Positions 1-8,402 of a stretch of 64,000 nt of DNA are shown piece after piece. Origin of the DNA: Pseudomonas triclosanedens. GTDB lineage: Bacteria > Pseudomonadota > Gammaproteobacteria > Pseudomonadales > Pseudomonadaceae. The stretch's first letter is position 1. Each line of letters opens with the position of its first letter. The stretch covers positions 930,001 through 994,000 of the forward strand of contig NZ_CP113432.1 of NCBI RefSeq assembly GCF_026686735.1, given 5' to 3'. The notes under the pieces are model-generated. The model was not told where the DNA came from. It did no database searches and saw nothing but the letters and a program-made list of their open reading frames with translations. The translations under genes were made by a program, and so were the position numbers.

Positions 1-228
1 GCCGTGCCACTCGCCGTGGCCGCTCTGCAGGCCCTTGTCGAAGCCGCCTTCGTACCAGGCGCCGTTGGGGTAGTCGAGTCGTCCCTTGCCCTGCAATTGG
101 CCGTCGACCAGTGTGCCGCGGTAGCGGGCGCCGTCGGGCAGGCGGCCGTCGGGCGGGGTCAGCGGTTCGCCATTACCGCAGGCGGCAAGGAGCAGGACGA
201 GGCCGAGGGGCAGGCAGTTGCGCAGCAT
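1..228 (-). CDS. MORN-repeat lipoprotein, partial at left edge
   Basis: The ATG at 228 opens a frame that stays open to base 1, so only the first 76 codons are seen. The N-terminus is a lipoprotein signal: hydrophobic LPLGLVLLLAACG with the lipobox LAAC, so Cys17 should be lipidated. After a short linker come MORN-like units (YRGTLVDGQLQGKGRLDYPNG, then WYEGGFDKGLQSGHGEWHG). MORN proteins are envelope proteins of mostly unknown function. It lies downstream of the MaoC-type gene on the same strand but is separated from it by a strong terminator, so it is probably its own unit. The family assignment is firm; the specific role is unknown. Confidence 0.75.
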   Translation of the reverse strand, partial: MLRNCLPLGLVLLLAACGNGEPLTPPDGRLPDGARYRGTLVDGQLQGKGRLDYPNGAWYEGGFDKGLQSGHGEWHG

Positions 229-270
229 TGGGTTCTCGAGTGGCTTGGTGGGCGCGCATGAGTGTGACGC

Positions 271-298
271 AAAAAAGCCCGCGTACGCGGGCTTTTTT
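271..298. terminator. Bidirectional rho-independent terminator
   Basis: This is a perfect 28-base palindrome: a run of six A, an 8-bp GC-rich arm centred on GCGTACGC, and a run of six T. It works in either direction and sits between the MaoC-type gene (ends at 332) and the MORN lipoprotein gene (starts at 228). Confidence 0.9.
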
Positions 299-331
299 CT
301 CAAGCGTGCGTTGCACGCTGATGACGAGTCT

Positions 332-787
332 TCAGACGAAGCACAGGCTCAGAGACTCGGCGATGTAGGCCGGCTTGGGCAGGCCCTCGATCTCCAGGGT
401 GCAGCGCGCCTTGATCAGCCACTGGCCTGGGTTCTTCTCGGTGATGTCGGTGATGGTCACCTGCAGGCGCACGCGTGAGTCGACCGGCACCGGTTGGATG
501 AAGCGCACGCTGTCCAGGCCGTAGTTGACGACCATCTTGGGATTTTCCGGAAGCACCAGCAGGCCTTCGCAGAGCTTGGGGATCAGCGACAGCGACAGGA
601 AGCCGTGGGCGATGGTGCCGCCGAAGGGGGTCTTCTTCGCCTTCTCCGGGTCGACGTGGATGAACTGGTGGTCCTCGGTGCACTCGGCGAACTGGTTGAT
701 GCGCTGTTGATCGACGGTGATCCACTGCGAATGGCCCAGGTCCTTGCCGATGTAGTCCTTCAGTGCGCTTACAGGTACGAATGCCAT
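332..787 (-). CDS. MaoC-family (R)-specific enoyl-CoA hydratase-like protein
   Basis: This is a 151-residue single hot-dog-fold protein of the MaoC dehydratase family, which hydrates or dehydrates acyl-CoA thioesters in the cytoplasm. The hydratase signature is visible around residues 37-66: DHQFIHVDPEKA, then FGGTIAHGFLSLSLIP, holding the catalytic Asp/His pair typical of PhaJ/MaoC proteins. Length matches the one-domain family. The ATG at 787 is preceded by a strong GGAGGAAAC ribosome site, which fixes the start. It appears monocistronic and ends in the terminator at 271-298. The substrate chain length cannot be read from the sequence. Confidence 0.85.
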   Translation of the reverse strand: MAFVPVSALKDYIGKDLGHSQWITVDQQRINQFAECTEDHQFIHVDPEKAKKTPFGGTIAHGFLSLSLIPKLCEGLLVLPENPKMVVNYGLDSVRFIQPVPVDSRVRLQVTITDITEKNPGQWLIKARCTLEIEGLPKPAYIAESLSLCFV

Positions 788-968
788 GTTTCCTCCGGGG
801 AATACGTTGTTCTTCTAATGCGGCCTGCGGGGCTAGGAGCCGCCTGTAGATCAGCATGCGGGCAGGGTGTGGTCAAGCCACCCCGGCGTTTCATGCTTTG
901 GGCGAATGCCGTGCCATAGCAGTGCCCGGCTGGGCATAATGGTGTCTCCTTGCGCTGGAGATGTTCCC

Positions 969-1331
969 ATGCTGTTACGCGGCCTGACCTGGCTGGTGCT
1001 GTTCCAATTGCTCGGCACGGGTCTGAATGCTCTCATCCTGCACATGATTCCCGGCCCCATCATTGGGCTGGTGCTGCTCTTCGCGTTCCTGGTGTGGAAC
1101 GGCGAGGTGAGCGCGCCGGTAAACGAGGCCGCCAGTTCGCTGCTGCGTTACCTGCCGTTGCTGCTGGTGCCGGCGGCGGTCGGGGTGATGGTCTATGCGA
1201 AGCAGATCGCAGCCGATTTCTGGGCCATCGTCGGCGCCCTGGCGCTGTCGCTGCTGGTGTCCTTCGTCTTCGCCGGCTGGCTGATGCAGAAGCTCATCGA
1301 CCGCCAGCGCAAGCACAAGGAGGAGGCGTGA
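969..1331 (+). CDS. CidA/LrgA-family holin-like membrane protein
   Basis: This is a 120-residue protein with four predicted membrane helices and a basic tail (RQRKHKEEA), matching the CidA/LrgA family. The motif MIPGPIIGLVLLF near residues 27-39 is characteristic. The family was described as holin-like and linked to autolysis control in Staphylococcus; in Gram-negatives these pairs are also proposed to move small metabolites such as pyruvate. The ATG at 969 has a GGAG site about 8 bases upstream. Its stop overlaps the next start by one base (TGATG), so it is translationally coupled to the LrgB-like gene. I cannot tell the Cid from the Lrg branch. Confidence 0.85.
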   Translation: MLLRGLTWLVLFQLLGTGLNALILHMIPGPIIGLVLLFAFLVWNGEVSAPVNEAASSLLRYLPLLLVPAAVGVMVYAKQIAADFWAIVGALALSLLVSFVFAGWLMQKLIDRQRKHKEEA

Positions 1332-2044
1332 TGTTCGACTGGCAAGGCGCGGTGTCTTCGGTCATCCACCATCCGCTGTTCTGCGTCGGCGTCACCTTAG
1401 GCGCCTACCAGTTGGCGCTGGCCGCATACGAACGCACGCGCTGGGTATTTCTGCAGCCGGTGCTGGTGTCGATGCTGATCGTCATTGGGGTGCTGCTCGC
1501 CTGCGGCATCGACTATGCCGAATACAGCGCCAGCGCGAAGGTGCTGACCATCCTGCTCGGCCCGGCCACCGTGGCGCTGGCGGTGCCGCTGTTCCTCAAT
1601 CTCAGGCGCATTCGCCAGTTGTTCTGGCCGACACTGATCACCTTGCTGGTGGCCGGCCTGTTCGCCACCGGGCTGGGCATCGGCCTGGGCTGGCTGTTCG
1701 GCGTCGATCACGAGATGCTCATGAGCCTGGCGCCCAAGTCGGTGACATCGCCGATCGCCATGCTGGTGGCCAGCCAGATTGGCGGCGTGGCGGCGCTGGC
1801 GGCGGTGTTCGTGCTGATTACCGGCGTGCTCGGCGCCATCCTCGGTCCGGAGCTGCTGCGCCGCGTCGGTGTCCATCACCCGGCTGCGCAGGGGATGGCG
1901 CTGGGCATGACTGCCCATGCGGTGGGCACCTCTCGTGCATTGCAGGAAGGCGAGGAGTGCGGCGCCTTCGCTGCGCTGGCCATGAGCCTGATGGGCGTGG
2001 CCACGGCAGTGCTGCTACCGTTGGCTGTAGCGCTTATCGCCTGA
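1331..2044 (+). CDS. LrgB/CidB-family membrane protein
   Basis: This is a 237-residue polytopic inner-membrane protein of the LrgB/CidB family. The diagnostic stretches are SLAPKSVTSPIAML (about residues 132-145) and GMTAHAVGTSRALQEGE (about residues 193-209), conserved across the family and its plant plastidic homologues. It follows the LrgA-like gene with a one-base overlap, so the two form a standard two-gene operon acting as a membrane complex. A stem-loop directly after the stop probably ends the transcript. The molecular activity (murein hydrolase control or metabolite export) is not settled for Pseudomonas. Confidence 0.87.
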   Translation: MFDWQGAVSSVIHHPLFCVGVTLGAYQLALAAYERTRWVFLQPVLVSMLIVIGVLLACGIDYAEYSASAKVLTILLGPATVALAVPLFLNLRRIRQLFWPTLITLLVAGLFATGLGIGLGWLFGVDHEMLMSLAPKSVTSPIAMLVASQIGGVAALAAVFVLITGVLGAILGPELLRRVGVHHPAAQGMALGMTAHAVGTSRALQEGEECGAFAALAMSLMGVATAVLLPLAVALIA

Positions 2045-2051
2045 GGGGCCT

Positions 2052-2090
2052 GCTGACGATCTGCTGCGGCTTGCCCGCCAGATCGTCAGC
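2052..2090 (+). terminator. Stem-loop after the lrgAB-like pair
   Basis: A perfect 12-bp inverted repeat (GCTGACGATCTG at 2052-2063, its complement at 2079-2090) encloses a 15-base loop. There is no T tract, so it is either a weak terminator or an mRNA 3'-end stabiliser. Confidence 0.5.
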
Positions 2091-2117
2091 GGGCTCTGAT
2101 CATCAAAGGGAGTGTCC

Positions 2118-2708
2118 ATGAGTTTCCCGCTGTTTCCCCTCAACACCGTGCTGTTTCCCGGTTGCCGCCTCGATCTGCAGATATTCGAGGCGCGCTACCT
2201 GGACATGATCGGCCGCTGCATGAAGCAGAACTGCGGGTTCGGCGTTGTGGGCATCGTCGAGGGCGAGGAGGTCGGCGACGCGCCGGAGCGCTACAGCCTG
2301 GTTGGCTGCGAAGCACGTATCCGCGACTGGCAGCAACGGCCCAATGGTTTGCTGGGAATTCGCGTCGAGGGTGGCCGGCGCTTTCGCGTCGTGTCTGCCA
2401 ATGTGCAGCCGGACCAACTGACCGTGGCCGAGGTGGAGTGGCTGGATGAGCAGCCCGACCAACCGCTGACCAAAGAGCACGACGATCTTGCCGCGTTGCT
2501 GGAGGCACTGTCCATGCACCCGATGGTCTCCGCGCTGGAGATGGGCGGGGAGGTCAACGGCCAGCAGGAACTGGCCTGTCAGCTCGCCTACCTGCTGCCG
2601 TTCGAGCGGGATCAGAAGCAGGTGTTGCTGGAGATGGACGACCCGACCGTGCGCCTGGCGCGCATTCAGGTGTTGCTGGAGCAATTGCAGGGCGATTTCA
2701 TCGCCTGA
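2118..2708 (+). CDS. LON N-terminal substrate-binding domain protein
   Basis: This 196-residue protein consists only of a LON-protease N-terminal (LAN/PUA-like) domain: it opens with FPLFPLNTVLFPGCRLDLQIFEARYLDM and continues with the family's CFGVV-like strand (GFGVVGIVEGEE). There is no ATPase or protease part. Stand-alone LON-domain proteins are conserved in Pseudomonas and are thought to bind unfolded protein or act as adaptors; the function is unproven. I prefer the ATG at 2118, with an AAAGGGA ribosome site 5 bases upstream, over an in-frame GTG at 2112. It is monocistronic and followed by a repeat cluster. Confidence 0.85.
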   Translation: MSFPLFPLNTVLFPGCRLDLQIFEARYLDMIGRCMKQNCGFGVVGIVEGEEVGDAPERYSLVGCEARIRDWQQRPNGLLGIRVEGGRRFRVVSANVQPDQLTVAEVEWLDEQPDQPLTKEHDDLAALLEALSMHPMVSALEMGGEVNGQQELACQLAYLLPFERDQKQVLLEMDDPTVRLARIQVLLEQLQGDFIA

Positions 2709-2762
2709 GGCATTGGTGCCCCCGATGCGTCGAGCATCCCCTCCCGCAATTGAAGCCAGCCG

Positions 2763-2843
2763 TAGGATGGGTGGAGCGCAGCGATACCCATCAACAGGGT
2801 CGCGCGAATCTCGATGGGTATCGCTCCGCTCCACGCCATCCTA
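2763..2843. repeat. Palindromic repeat, family 1, copy A
   Basis: The left arm at 2763-2792 (TAGGATGGGTGGAGCGCAGC, then GATACCCATC) pairs with 2813-2843 over nearly its whole length with a 20-base loop. The same arm recurs at 2958-2987, 27464-27491, 27717-27744 and in degenerate form at 61022-61053. Confidence 0.8.
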
Positions 2844-2925
2844 CAAACCTACCTGGACGGTTGCTTCTACGGATCGGGCTTGCGCCGGTATTACCCGGTA
2901 GGAGCGGGCCTTGTCGGCGATTGGC

Positions 2926-2993
2926 CGAGCATCCCCTCCCGCAATTGAAGCCAGCCGTAGGATGGGTGGAGCGCAGCGATACCCATCAACAGG
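2926..2993. repeat. Second copy of a 68-bp direct repeat
   Basis: It is identical by eye to 2731-2798, 195 bp upstream. It carries the left arm of the family 1 palindrome, but only a remnant of the right arm (GCCGCTCCACGCC at about 3001) follows. Confidence 0.8.
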
Positions 2994-3035
2994 CTCCCGG
3001 GCCGCTCCACGCCGCCCCCCACGAGAGCCGAAACG

Positions 3036-3061
3036 ACAAGGCCCGCATCGGCGGGCCTTGT
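3036..3061 (-). terminator. Terminator hairpin downstream of prpF
   Basis: ACAAGGCCCGC and its complement form an 11-bp perfect stem with a 4-base loop, 24 bases past the prpF stop. The T tract is poor on the minus strand. Confidence 0.6.
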
Positions 3062-3084
3062 GCTTTCACGGGGAAAACCAGCGA

Positions 3085-4272
3085 TCAGAACGAGTCGCCC
3101 GGCACCCGTACCCAGCCTTCCATGAGAATGCGCGAGCTGCGGCTCATGATGGCCTTGGTCACGGTCCACTCACCGTTCACCTGCTTCGCCTCGGCGCCAA
3201 CGCGCAGCGTGCCCGATGGGTGCCCGAAGCGCACGGCGCTGCGCTCGCCACCGCCGGCGGCGAGGTTCACCAGTGTTCCGGGGATGGCGGCGGCGGTGCC
3301 GATGGCTACGGCGGCGGTGCCCATCATGGCGTGGTGCAGCTTGCCCATCGACAGTGCGCGGACTACCAGGTCGATATCGCCGGCCTGCACTTCCTTGCCG
3401 CTGGAGGTGCGGTAGTTTTTCGGCGGCGCGACGAAGGCGATCTTCGGTGTGTGCTGGCGGGTCGCCGCTTCTTCCGGGGTCTTGATCAGCCCCATGCGCA
3501 GGGCGCCGGCGATGCGGATCTTCTCGAAGCGAGCCAGTTGCTCCGGGTCGCCATTGATGGCTTCGCGCAGCTCGGTGCCGGTGTAGCCGATGTCTTCGGC
3601 GTTGACGAACACCGTGGGGATCCCCGCGCTGATCATGGTCGCCTTGAAGGTACCGACACCGGGAACGTCCAGATCATCCACCAGGTTGCCGGTGGGGAAC
3701 ATGGCGCCGCCATCCTCGCCATCGTCGGACGGGTCGAGGAACTCCAGCACGATCTCGGCAGCGGGGAAGGTCACACCGTCCAGCTCGAAGTCGCCGGTTT
3801 CCTGCACCTGGCCATTGGTGACCGGCACGTGGGCGATGATGGTTTTCTGGATGTTGGCTTGCCAGATGCGCACCACGCAGGTGCCGTTGTCCGGGATGCG
3901 CGATGGATCGACCAGCCCGGCATGCAGGGCGAAGGAGCCGGCGGCGGTGGAGAGGTTGCCGCAGTTGCCGCTCCAGTCGACGAAGGCCTTGTCGATGGAG
4001 ATCTGCCCGTAAAGGTAGTCGACGTCGTGGCCCGGCTGGGTGCTTTTCGACAGGATCACGCACTTGCTGGTGCTGGAGGTCGCGCCGCCCATGCCGTCGA
4101 TGTGCGCGCCGTAGGGGTCGGGACTGCCGATCACGCGCATGAACAGCCTGTCGCGCGCTTCGCCGGGCACCTGGCAGCGCTCGGGCAGGTCCTGCAGGCG
4201 GAAGAACACGCCCTTGCTGGTGCCGCCGCGGATGTAGGTGGCGGGGATCTTCACTTGGGGTACGTGGGACAT
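3085..4272 (-). CDS. prpF: 2-methylaconitate cis-trans isomerase
   Basis: This 395-residue protein is PrpF, the isomerase that works with AcnD in the 2-methylcitrate cycle, converting the 2-methylaconitate isomer released by AcnD into the form used for hydration. The family opening is clear: KIPATYIRGGTSKGVFFRLQDLP, followed by the GxGGATSSTSK segment and a second-domain GNCGNLSTAAGSFAL motif. Length agrees with characterised PrpF (about 397). The ATG at 4272 (MSHVPQVKIP) is preceded by AGGA; a longer upstream in-frame ATG lacks support. It is the last gene of the operon, 135 bp after acnD. Those 135 bp hold a strong hairpin, so it may be expressed at a different level. Confidence 0.92.
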   Translation of the reverse strand: MSHVPQVKIPATYIRGGTSKGVFFRLQDLPERCQVPGEARDRLFMRVIGSPDPYGAHIDGMGGATSSTSKCVILSKSTQPGHDVDYLYGQISIDKAFVDWSGNCGNLSTAAGSFALHAGLVDPSRIPDNGTCVVRIWQANIQKTIIAHVPVTNGQVQETGDFELDGVTFPAAEIVLEFLDPSDDGEDGGAMFPTGNLVDDLDVPGVGTFKATMISAGIPTVFVNAEDIGYTGTELREAINGDPEQLARFEKIRIAGALRMGLIKTPEEAATRQHTPKIAFVAPPKNYRTSSGKEVQAGDIDLVVRALSMGKLHHAMMGTAAVAIGTAAAIPGTLVNLAAGGGERSAVRFGHPSGTLRVGAEAKQVNGEWTVTKAIMSRSSRILMEGWVRVPGDSF

Positions 4273-4372
4273 GGGATATGGTCCTGGCAGATCGGTGCAG
4301 GAGAGGGCGATACCCGCGACCATCCCCTTATGGAAATCGATCGCAGGCAAGGCCCGCTCCCTCGGAGTATGT

Positions 4373-4398
4373 TCCGGCCCGCCATGAAGCGGGCCGGA
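4373..4398 (-). other. Intercistronic hairpin between acnD and prpF
   Basis: TCCGGCCCGC (4373-4382) and its exact complement (4389-4398) form a 10-bp stem around a 6-base loop, inside the 135-bp gap between the acnD stop and the prpF start. There is no T tract. It could be an attenuator or an mRNA processing/stability element. Confidence 0.55.
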
Positions 4399-4407
4399 GT
4401 CTTTACA

Positions 4408-7023
4408 TCACGCCACGGACGACTCGAGGAAGTCCTTGGCAAAGCGCTGCAGCACGCCGCCGGCCTTGTACACGCTGACATCGGCAGCAGTGTCGAGGCG
4501 GCAGGTCACGGGTACCTCCACCACTTCGCCATTGCGGCGGTGGACCACCAGCGTCAGGTCGCAACGCGGCGAAATGTCGCCCTTGATGTCGTAGGTCTCG
4601 GTGCCGTCCAGGCCGAGGGTCAGACGGGTGGTGCCCGGCTTGAACTCCACCGGCAGTACGCCCATGCCGACCAGGTTGGTACGGTGGATGCGCTCGAAAC
4701 CTTCGGCCACGATCACTTCGACGCCGGCCAGGCGTACACCCTTGGCCGCCCAGTCGCGGGACGACCCCTGGCCGTAGTCGGCGCCAGCGACGATGATCAG
4801 GTTCTGCTTGCGGTTCATGTAGGTTTCGATGGCTTCCCACATGCGCATCACCTTGCCTTCCGGTTCAACGCGAGCCAGCGAGCCTTTCTTCACTTCACCG
4901 TCCACCACGGCCATTTCGTTGACCAGTTGCGGGTTGGCGAAGGTAGCGCGCTGGGCGGTGAGGTGGTCGCCACGGTGGGTCGCGTAGGAGTTGAAGTCCT
5001 CCTCCGGCAGGCCCATTTTCGCCAGGTACTCGCCAGCCGCGGAGCTGGCCAGGATGGCGTTGGATGGCGAAAGGTGATCGGTGGTGATGTTGTCCGGCAG
5101 GATCGCCAGCGGACGCATGCCCTTGAGCGTGCGTTCGCCCGCGAGCGCGCCTTCCCAGTACGGCGGGCGGCGGATGTAGGTGGACATCGGGCGCCAGTCG
5201 TACAGCGGGCTCTCCGCTTCCTGCACGCTGCCCAGGTCGAACATCGGAATGTAGACCTGCTTGAACTGCTCGGGCTTGACGCTGGAGGCGACGATGGCGT
5301 CGATCTCTTCGTCGGACGGCCAGAGGTCCTTCAGGGTGACGGGGTTGCCGTTCCGGTCGGTGCCCAGCGGGTCCTGCTCGATGTCGAAGCGCACGGTACC
5401 GGCGATGGCGTAGGCAACCACCAGCGGCGGCGATGCGAGGAAAGCCTGCTTGGCATAGGGGTGGATGCGGCCGTCGAAGTTGCGGTTGCCCGAGAGCACG
5501 GCGGTGGAGTACAGGTCGCGGTCGATGATCTCTTTCTGGATTGCCGGGTCCAGCGCGCCGGACATGCCGTTGCAGGTGGTGCAGGCGTAGGCGACGATGC
5601 CGAAGCCGAGCTTCTCCAGCTCCGGCAGCAGGCCGGCTTCTTCCAGGTACAGCCTGGCGACCTTCGAGCCCGGTGCGAAGGAGGTCTTCACCCACGGCTT
5701 GCGTACCAGGCCCAGCGCGTTGGCCTTCTTCGCCACCAGGCCGGCGGCGACCACGTTGCGCGGGTTGGACGTGTTGGTGCAGCTGGTGATGGCGGCGATG
5801 ATCACCGCGCCATCGGGCATCAGGCCCTGTGCTTCTTCGTTCTTGCCAGCCTGCAGCTTGGCTTCGTCGGCGATGCCGCGCTCGGTCAGTGCCGAGGTCG
5901 GCAGGCGGCGGTGCGGGTTGGACGGGCCGGCCATGTTGCGTACGACGGTGCCCAGGTCGAACTCCAGTACGCGCTCGTACTCGGCGGTTTCCAGGGCGGT
6001 GCTCCAGAGGCCGAGGGTCTTGGCGTAGTTCTCCACCAGCGCCACCTGCTCGGGCTCGCGGCCGGTGAGCTTGAGGTAGTCGATGGTCTGGTCGTCGATG
6101 TAGAACATCGAGGCGGTGGCGCCGTATTCCGGGCACATGTTGGAGATGGTCGCACGGTCGCCGATGGACAGGCTGTCCGCGCCCTCGCCGAAGAACTCGA
6201 CATAGGCGCCGACCACGCGCTCCTTGCGCAGGAACTCGGTGATCGCCAGGACGATGTCGGTGGCGGTGATGCCCGGCTTGCGCTTGCCGGTGAGCTTGAC
6301 GCCGACGATGTCGGGCAGGCGCATCATCGACGGATGGCCCAGCATCACTGTCTCGGCTTCGAGGCCGCCAACGCCGATGGCGATCACGCCCAGGGCGTCC
6401 ACGTGCGGAGTATGCGAGTCGGTGCCGACGCAGGTATCGGGGAAGGCCACGCCGCCGCGCGCCTGGATTACCGGGCTCATTTTCTCCAGGTTGATCTGGT
6501 GCATGATGCCGTTGCCGGCCGGGATCACGTCGACGTTCTTGAACGCAGTCTTGGTCCACTCGATGAAGTGGAAGCGGTCCTCGTTGCGGCGGTCCTCGAT
6601 GGCGCGGTTCTTCTCGAACGCGTCCGGGTCGAAGCCGGGGGCTTCAACGGCCAGCGAGTGGTCGACGATCAGTTGGGTAGGCACCACCGGGTTGACCTTG
6701 GACGGATCACCGCCCTGCTCGGCGATGGCGTCGCGCAGGCCGGCCAGATCGACCAGCGCGGTCTGGCCGAGGATGTCGTGACAGACCACACGCGCCGGGT
6801 ACCAGGGGAAGTCCAGGTCGCGCTTGCGGTAGACCAGTTGCTCCAGCGAAGCCGTCAGGCTTTCCGGGTCGCAACGGCGCACCAGTTGCTCGGCCAGTAC
6901 GCGGGAGGTGTAGGGAAGTTTGTCCCAGGTGCCGGCCTGGATCGCCTCGACTGCCTCGCGGGCGTCGAAGTAGTCCAGCGCGGTGCCGGGCAGGCGTTTG
7001 CGGAATTGAGTGTTCATGGTCAT
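4408..7023 (-). CDS. acnD: Fe/S-dependent 2-methylcitrate dehydratase (AcnD)
   Basis: This aconitase-superfamily enzyme of about 870 residues dehydrates 2-methylcitrate in propionate breakdown; AcnD plus PrpF replaces PrpD. The cluster-binding cysteines are visible in [17 protein letters not shown] and [13 protein letters not shown]. Also present are the substrate-binding [20 protein letters not shown] and, near the C-terminus, the swivelling-domain [16 protein letters not shown]. Two starts are possible: ATG 7023, overlapping the prpC stop as ATGA and 6 bases after AAGGA, or ATG 7017 two codons later. The first has the better ribosome-site spacing. The overlap indicates tight coupling to prpC. 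Confidence 0.93.
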   Translation of the reverse strand: MTMNTQFRKRLPGTALDYFDAREAVEAIQAGTWDKLPYTSRVLAEQLVRRCDPESLTASLEQLVYRKRDLDFPWYPARVVCHDILGQTALVDLAGLRDAIAEQGGDPSKVNPVVPTQLIVDHSLAVEAPGFDPDAFEKNRAIEDRRNEDRFHFIEWTKTAFKNVDVIPAGNGIMHQINLEKMSPVIQARGGVAFPDTCVGTDSHTPHVDALGVIAIGVGGLEAETVMLGHPSMMRLPDIVGVKLTGKRKPGITATDIVLAITEFLRKERVVGAYVEFFGEGADSLSIGDRATISNMCPEYGATASMFYIDDQTIDYLKLTGREPEQVALVENYAKTLGLWSTALETAEYERVLEFDLGTVVRNMAGPSNPHRRLPTSALTERGIADEAKLQAGKNEEAQGLMPDGAVIIAAITSCTNTSNPRNVVAAGLVAKKANALGLVRKPWVKTSFAPGSKVARLYLEEAGLLPELEKLGFGIVAYACTTCNGMSGALDPAIQKEIIDRDLYSTAVLSGNRNFDGRIHPYAKQAFLASPPLVVAYAIAGTVRFDIEQDPLGTDRNGNPVTLKDLWPSDEEIDAIVASSVKPEQFKQVYIPMFDLGSVQEAESPLYDWRPMSTYIRRPPYWEGALAGERTLKGMRPLAILPDNITTDHLSPSNAILASSAAGEYLAKMGLPEEDFNSYATHRGDHLTAQRATFANPQLVNEMAVVDGEVKKGSLARVEPEGKVMRMWEAIETYMNRKQNLIIVAGADYGQGSSRDWAAKGVRLAGVEVIVAEGFERIHRTNLVGMGVLPVEFKPGTTRLTLGLDGTETYDIKGDISPRCDLTLVVHRRNGEVVEVPVTCRLDTAADVSVYKAGGVLQRFAKDFLESSVA

Positions 7024-8180
7024 TTGCGATCCTTGAGCGGCACGAACTTCAGGTCTTCGGGGCCCGTGTAGTTGGCGCTCGGGCGGATGATCTTGCCGTC
7101 GATGCGCTGCTCGATGACGTGGGCGGACCAGCCGGCGGTGCGGGCGATCACGAACAGCGGGGTGAACATGGCGGTGGGTACGCCCATCATGTGGTAGCTC
7201 ACGGCGCTGAACCAATCGAGGTTGGGGAACATCTTCTTGATTTCCCACATCACGCTTTCCAGGCGCTCGGCGATGTCATACATCTTGGTGTTGGACTGCT
7301 CGGCCGAGAGCTGGTGCGCGACTTCCTTGATCACCTTGTTGCGCGGGTCGGACACGGTATAGACCGGGTGGCCGAAGCCGATCACCACTTCCTTGCGCTC
7401 GACGCGGGCGCGGATGTCGGCTTCCGCCTCGTCCGGGTTGTCGTAGCGCTTCTGGATCTCGAAGGCCACTTCGTTGGCGCCGCCATGTTTCGGGCCGCGC
7501 AGCGCGCCGATGGCGCCAGCGATGCAGGAGTACATGTCCGAACCGGTGCCGGCGATCACCCGGGAGGTGAAGGTGGAAGCGTTGAACTCGTGCTCGGCGT
7601 ACAGGTTCAGCGAGGTGTGCATGGCGCGCACCCAGGATTCGCGGGGCTTCTCGCCGTGCAGCAGGTGCAGGAAGTGGCCGCCGATGGAGTCATCGTCGGT
7701 TTCCACGTCGATGCGCTTGCCGTTGTGGCTGAAGTGGTACCAGTACAGCAGCGCGGAGCCGAGCGACGCCATCAGCTTGTCGGCGATGTCCCGGGCGCCC
7801 GGATGGTTGTGGTCGTCTTTCTCCGGCGACAGGCAGCCGAGCACGGACACGGCAGTGCGCATCACGTCCATCGGGTGGGCCGACGGCGGCAGGGTTTCCA
7901 GGGCGGCCTTGACGCCGGCCGGCAGGCCGCGCAAGGCTTTCAGCTTGGCCTTGTAGCCGGCCAGTTCGGCGACGTTGGGCAGCTTGCCGTGGACCAGCAG
8001 GTGGGCGATTTCCTCGAATTCGCAGCGGTTGGCGAAATCCAGGACGTCATAGCCACGGTAGTGCAGGTCGTTGCCGGTGCGGCCGACGGTGCACAGCGCG
8101 GTGTTGCCGGCGGCGGTGCCACTCAGGGCCACGGACTTCTTCGGCTTGAAGCCGGTGGTGGTTTCTGCGGTAGCGCTCAT
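7020..8180 (-). CDS. prpC: 2-methylcitrate synthase
   Basis: This 386-residue citrate-synthase-family enzyme condenses propionyl-CoA with oxaloacetate. The short length and the alignment ([30 protein letters not shown]) fit PrpC rather than GltA. Active-site positions are in place: His197 in [12 protein letters not shown], His232 in GPKHGGANE, and His271 in [15 protein letters not shown]. The ATG at 8180 ([11 protein letters not shown]) follows GGAGACACGCG. Its stop overlaps the acnD start. It is separated from prpB by 222 bp that contain a large palindromic repeat, which is unusual inside an operon. Confidence 0.95.
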   Translation of the reverse strand: MSATAETTTGFKPKKSVALSGTAAGNTALCTVGRTGNDLHYRGYDVLDFANRCEFEEIAHLLVHGKLPNVAELAGYKAKLKALRGLPAGVKAALETLPPSAHPMDVMRTAVSVLGCLSPEKDDHNHPGARDIADKLMASLGSALLYWYHFSHNGKRIDVETDDDSIGGHFLHLLHGEKPRESWVRAMHTSLNLYAEHEFNASTFTSRVIAGTGSDMYSCIAGAIGALRGPKHGGANEVAFEIQKRYDNPDEAEADIRARVERKEVVIGFGHPVYTVSDPRNKVIKEVAHQLSAEQSNTKMYDIAERLESVMWEIKKMFPNLDWFSAVSYHMMGVPTAMFTPLFVIARTAGWSAHVIEQRIDGKIIRPSANYTGPEDLKFVPLKDRK

Positions 8181-8255
8181 CGCGTGTCTCCTCATCAAAT
8201 CCGGTTGCTTGTTCTTGTCCCCCGGCGTGGCCGGGATCTCGGTTCGAATCTGGTC

Positions 8256-8336
8256 GGCGGATAACGCCTGTGGCGTTATGCGCCCTACGGTGTATCAAGT
8301 CTGGCGTAGGGCGAATAACGCGAAGCGTTATCCGCC
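8256..8336. repeat. Palindromic repeat, family 2, inside the prp operon
   Basis: The left arm 8256-8289 begins GGCGGATAACGCC and ends GCGCCCTACG. The right arm 8305-8336 is its imperfect complement (CGTAGGGCG ... CGTTATCCGCC). Together they form a hairpin of over 30 bp with small bulges. A third, half-length copy (GTGGATAACGCCTGGGGCG) lies at 8349-8381. Transcribed from prpB to prpC, it would form a stable structure in the polycistronic mRNA. Confidence 0.75.
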
Positions 8337-8402
8337 GTCACCGCCAATGGTGGATAACGCCTGGGGCGTCATGCACCCTGCATAAGGTTCAGGCTCGCGC
8401 GC

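Larger units (their letters stand above)
2709..3084. repeat. 376-bp gene-free interval packed with palindromic repeats
   Basis: No gene is present. The interval holds a 68-bp direct repeat (2731-2798 and 2926-2993). Each copy ends in a palindromic-repeat arm starting GTAGGATGGGTGGAGCG. The first copy is completed by an inverted partner at 2813-2843, giving a hairpin of about 30-bp arms. Between the copies there is a REP-like piece (GGTAGGAGCGGGCCTTGTCG, about 2897-2916). Open frames here translate into the VGWVERSDTHQ-type peptide seen in spurious annotations of this repeat. The interval closes with the prpF terminator. Confidence 0.8.

Noticed and set aside
2731..2993. A possible CRISPR-like array
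   Set aside because: There are only two units, no regular spacers, and the repeats are palindromic intergenic elements; no cas genes are present.
2750..3415. Frames in the repeat cluster encoding WVERSDTHQ-type peptides
   Set aside because: They are translations of the palindromic repeat, which gives the same peptide at every copy; they are not genes.
2911..7071. A 1386-codon open frame on the plus strand opposite prpF and acnD
   Set aside because: It is antisense to two clear enzyme genes. High-GC codon bias keeps this frame open; the translation is low-complexity and Gly/Ala/His-rich, with no family signature.
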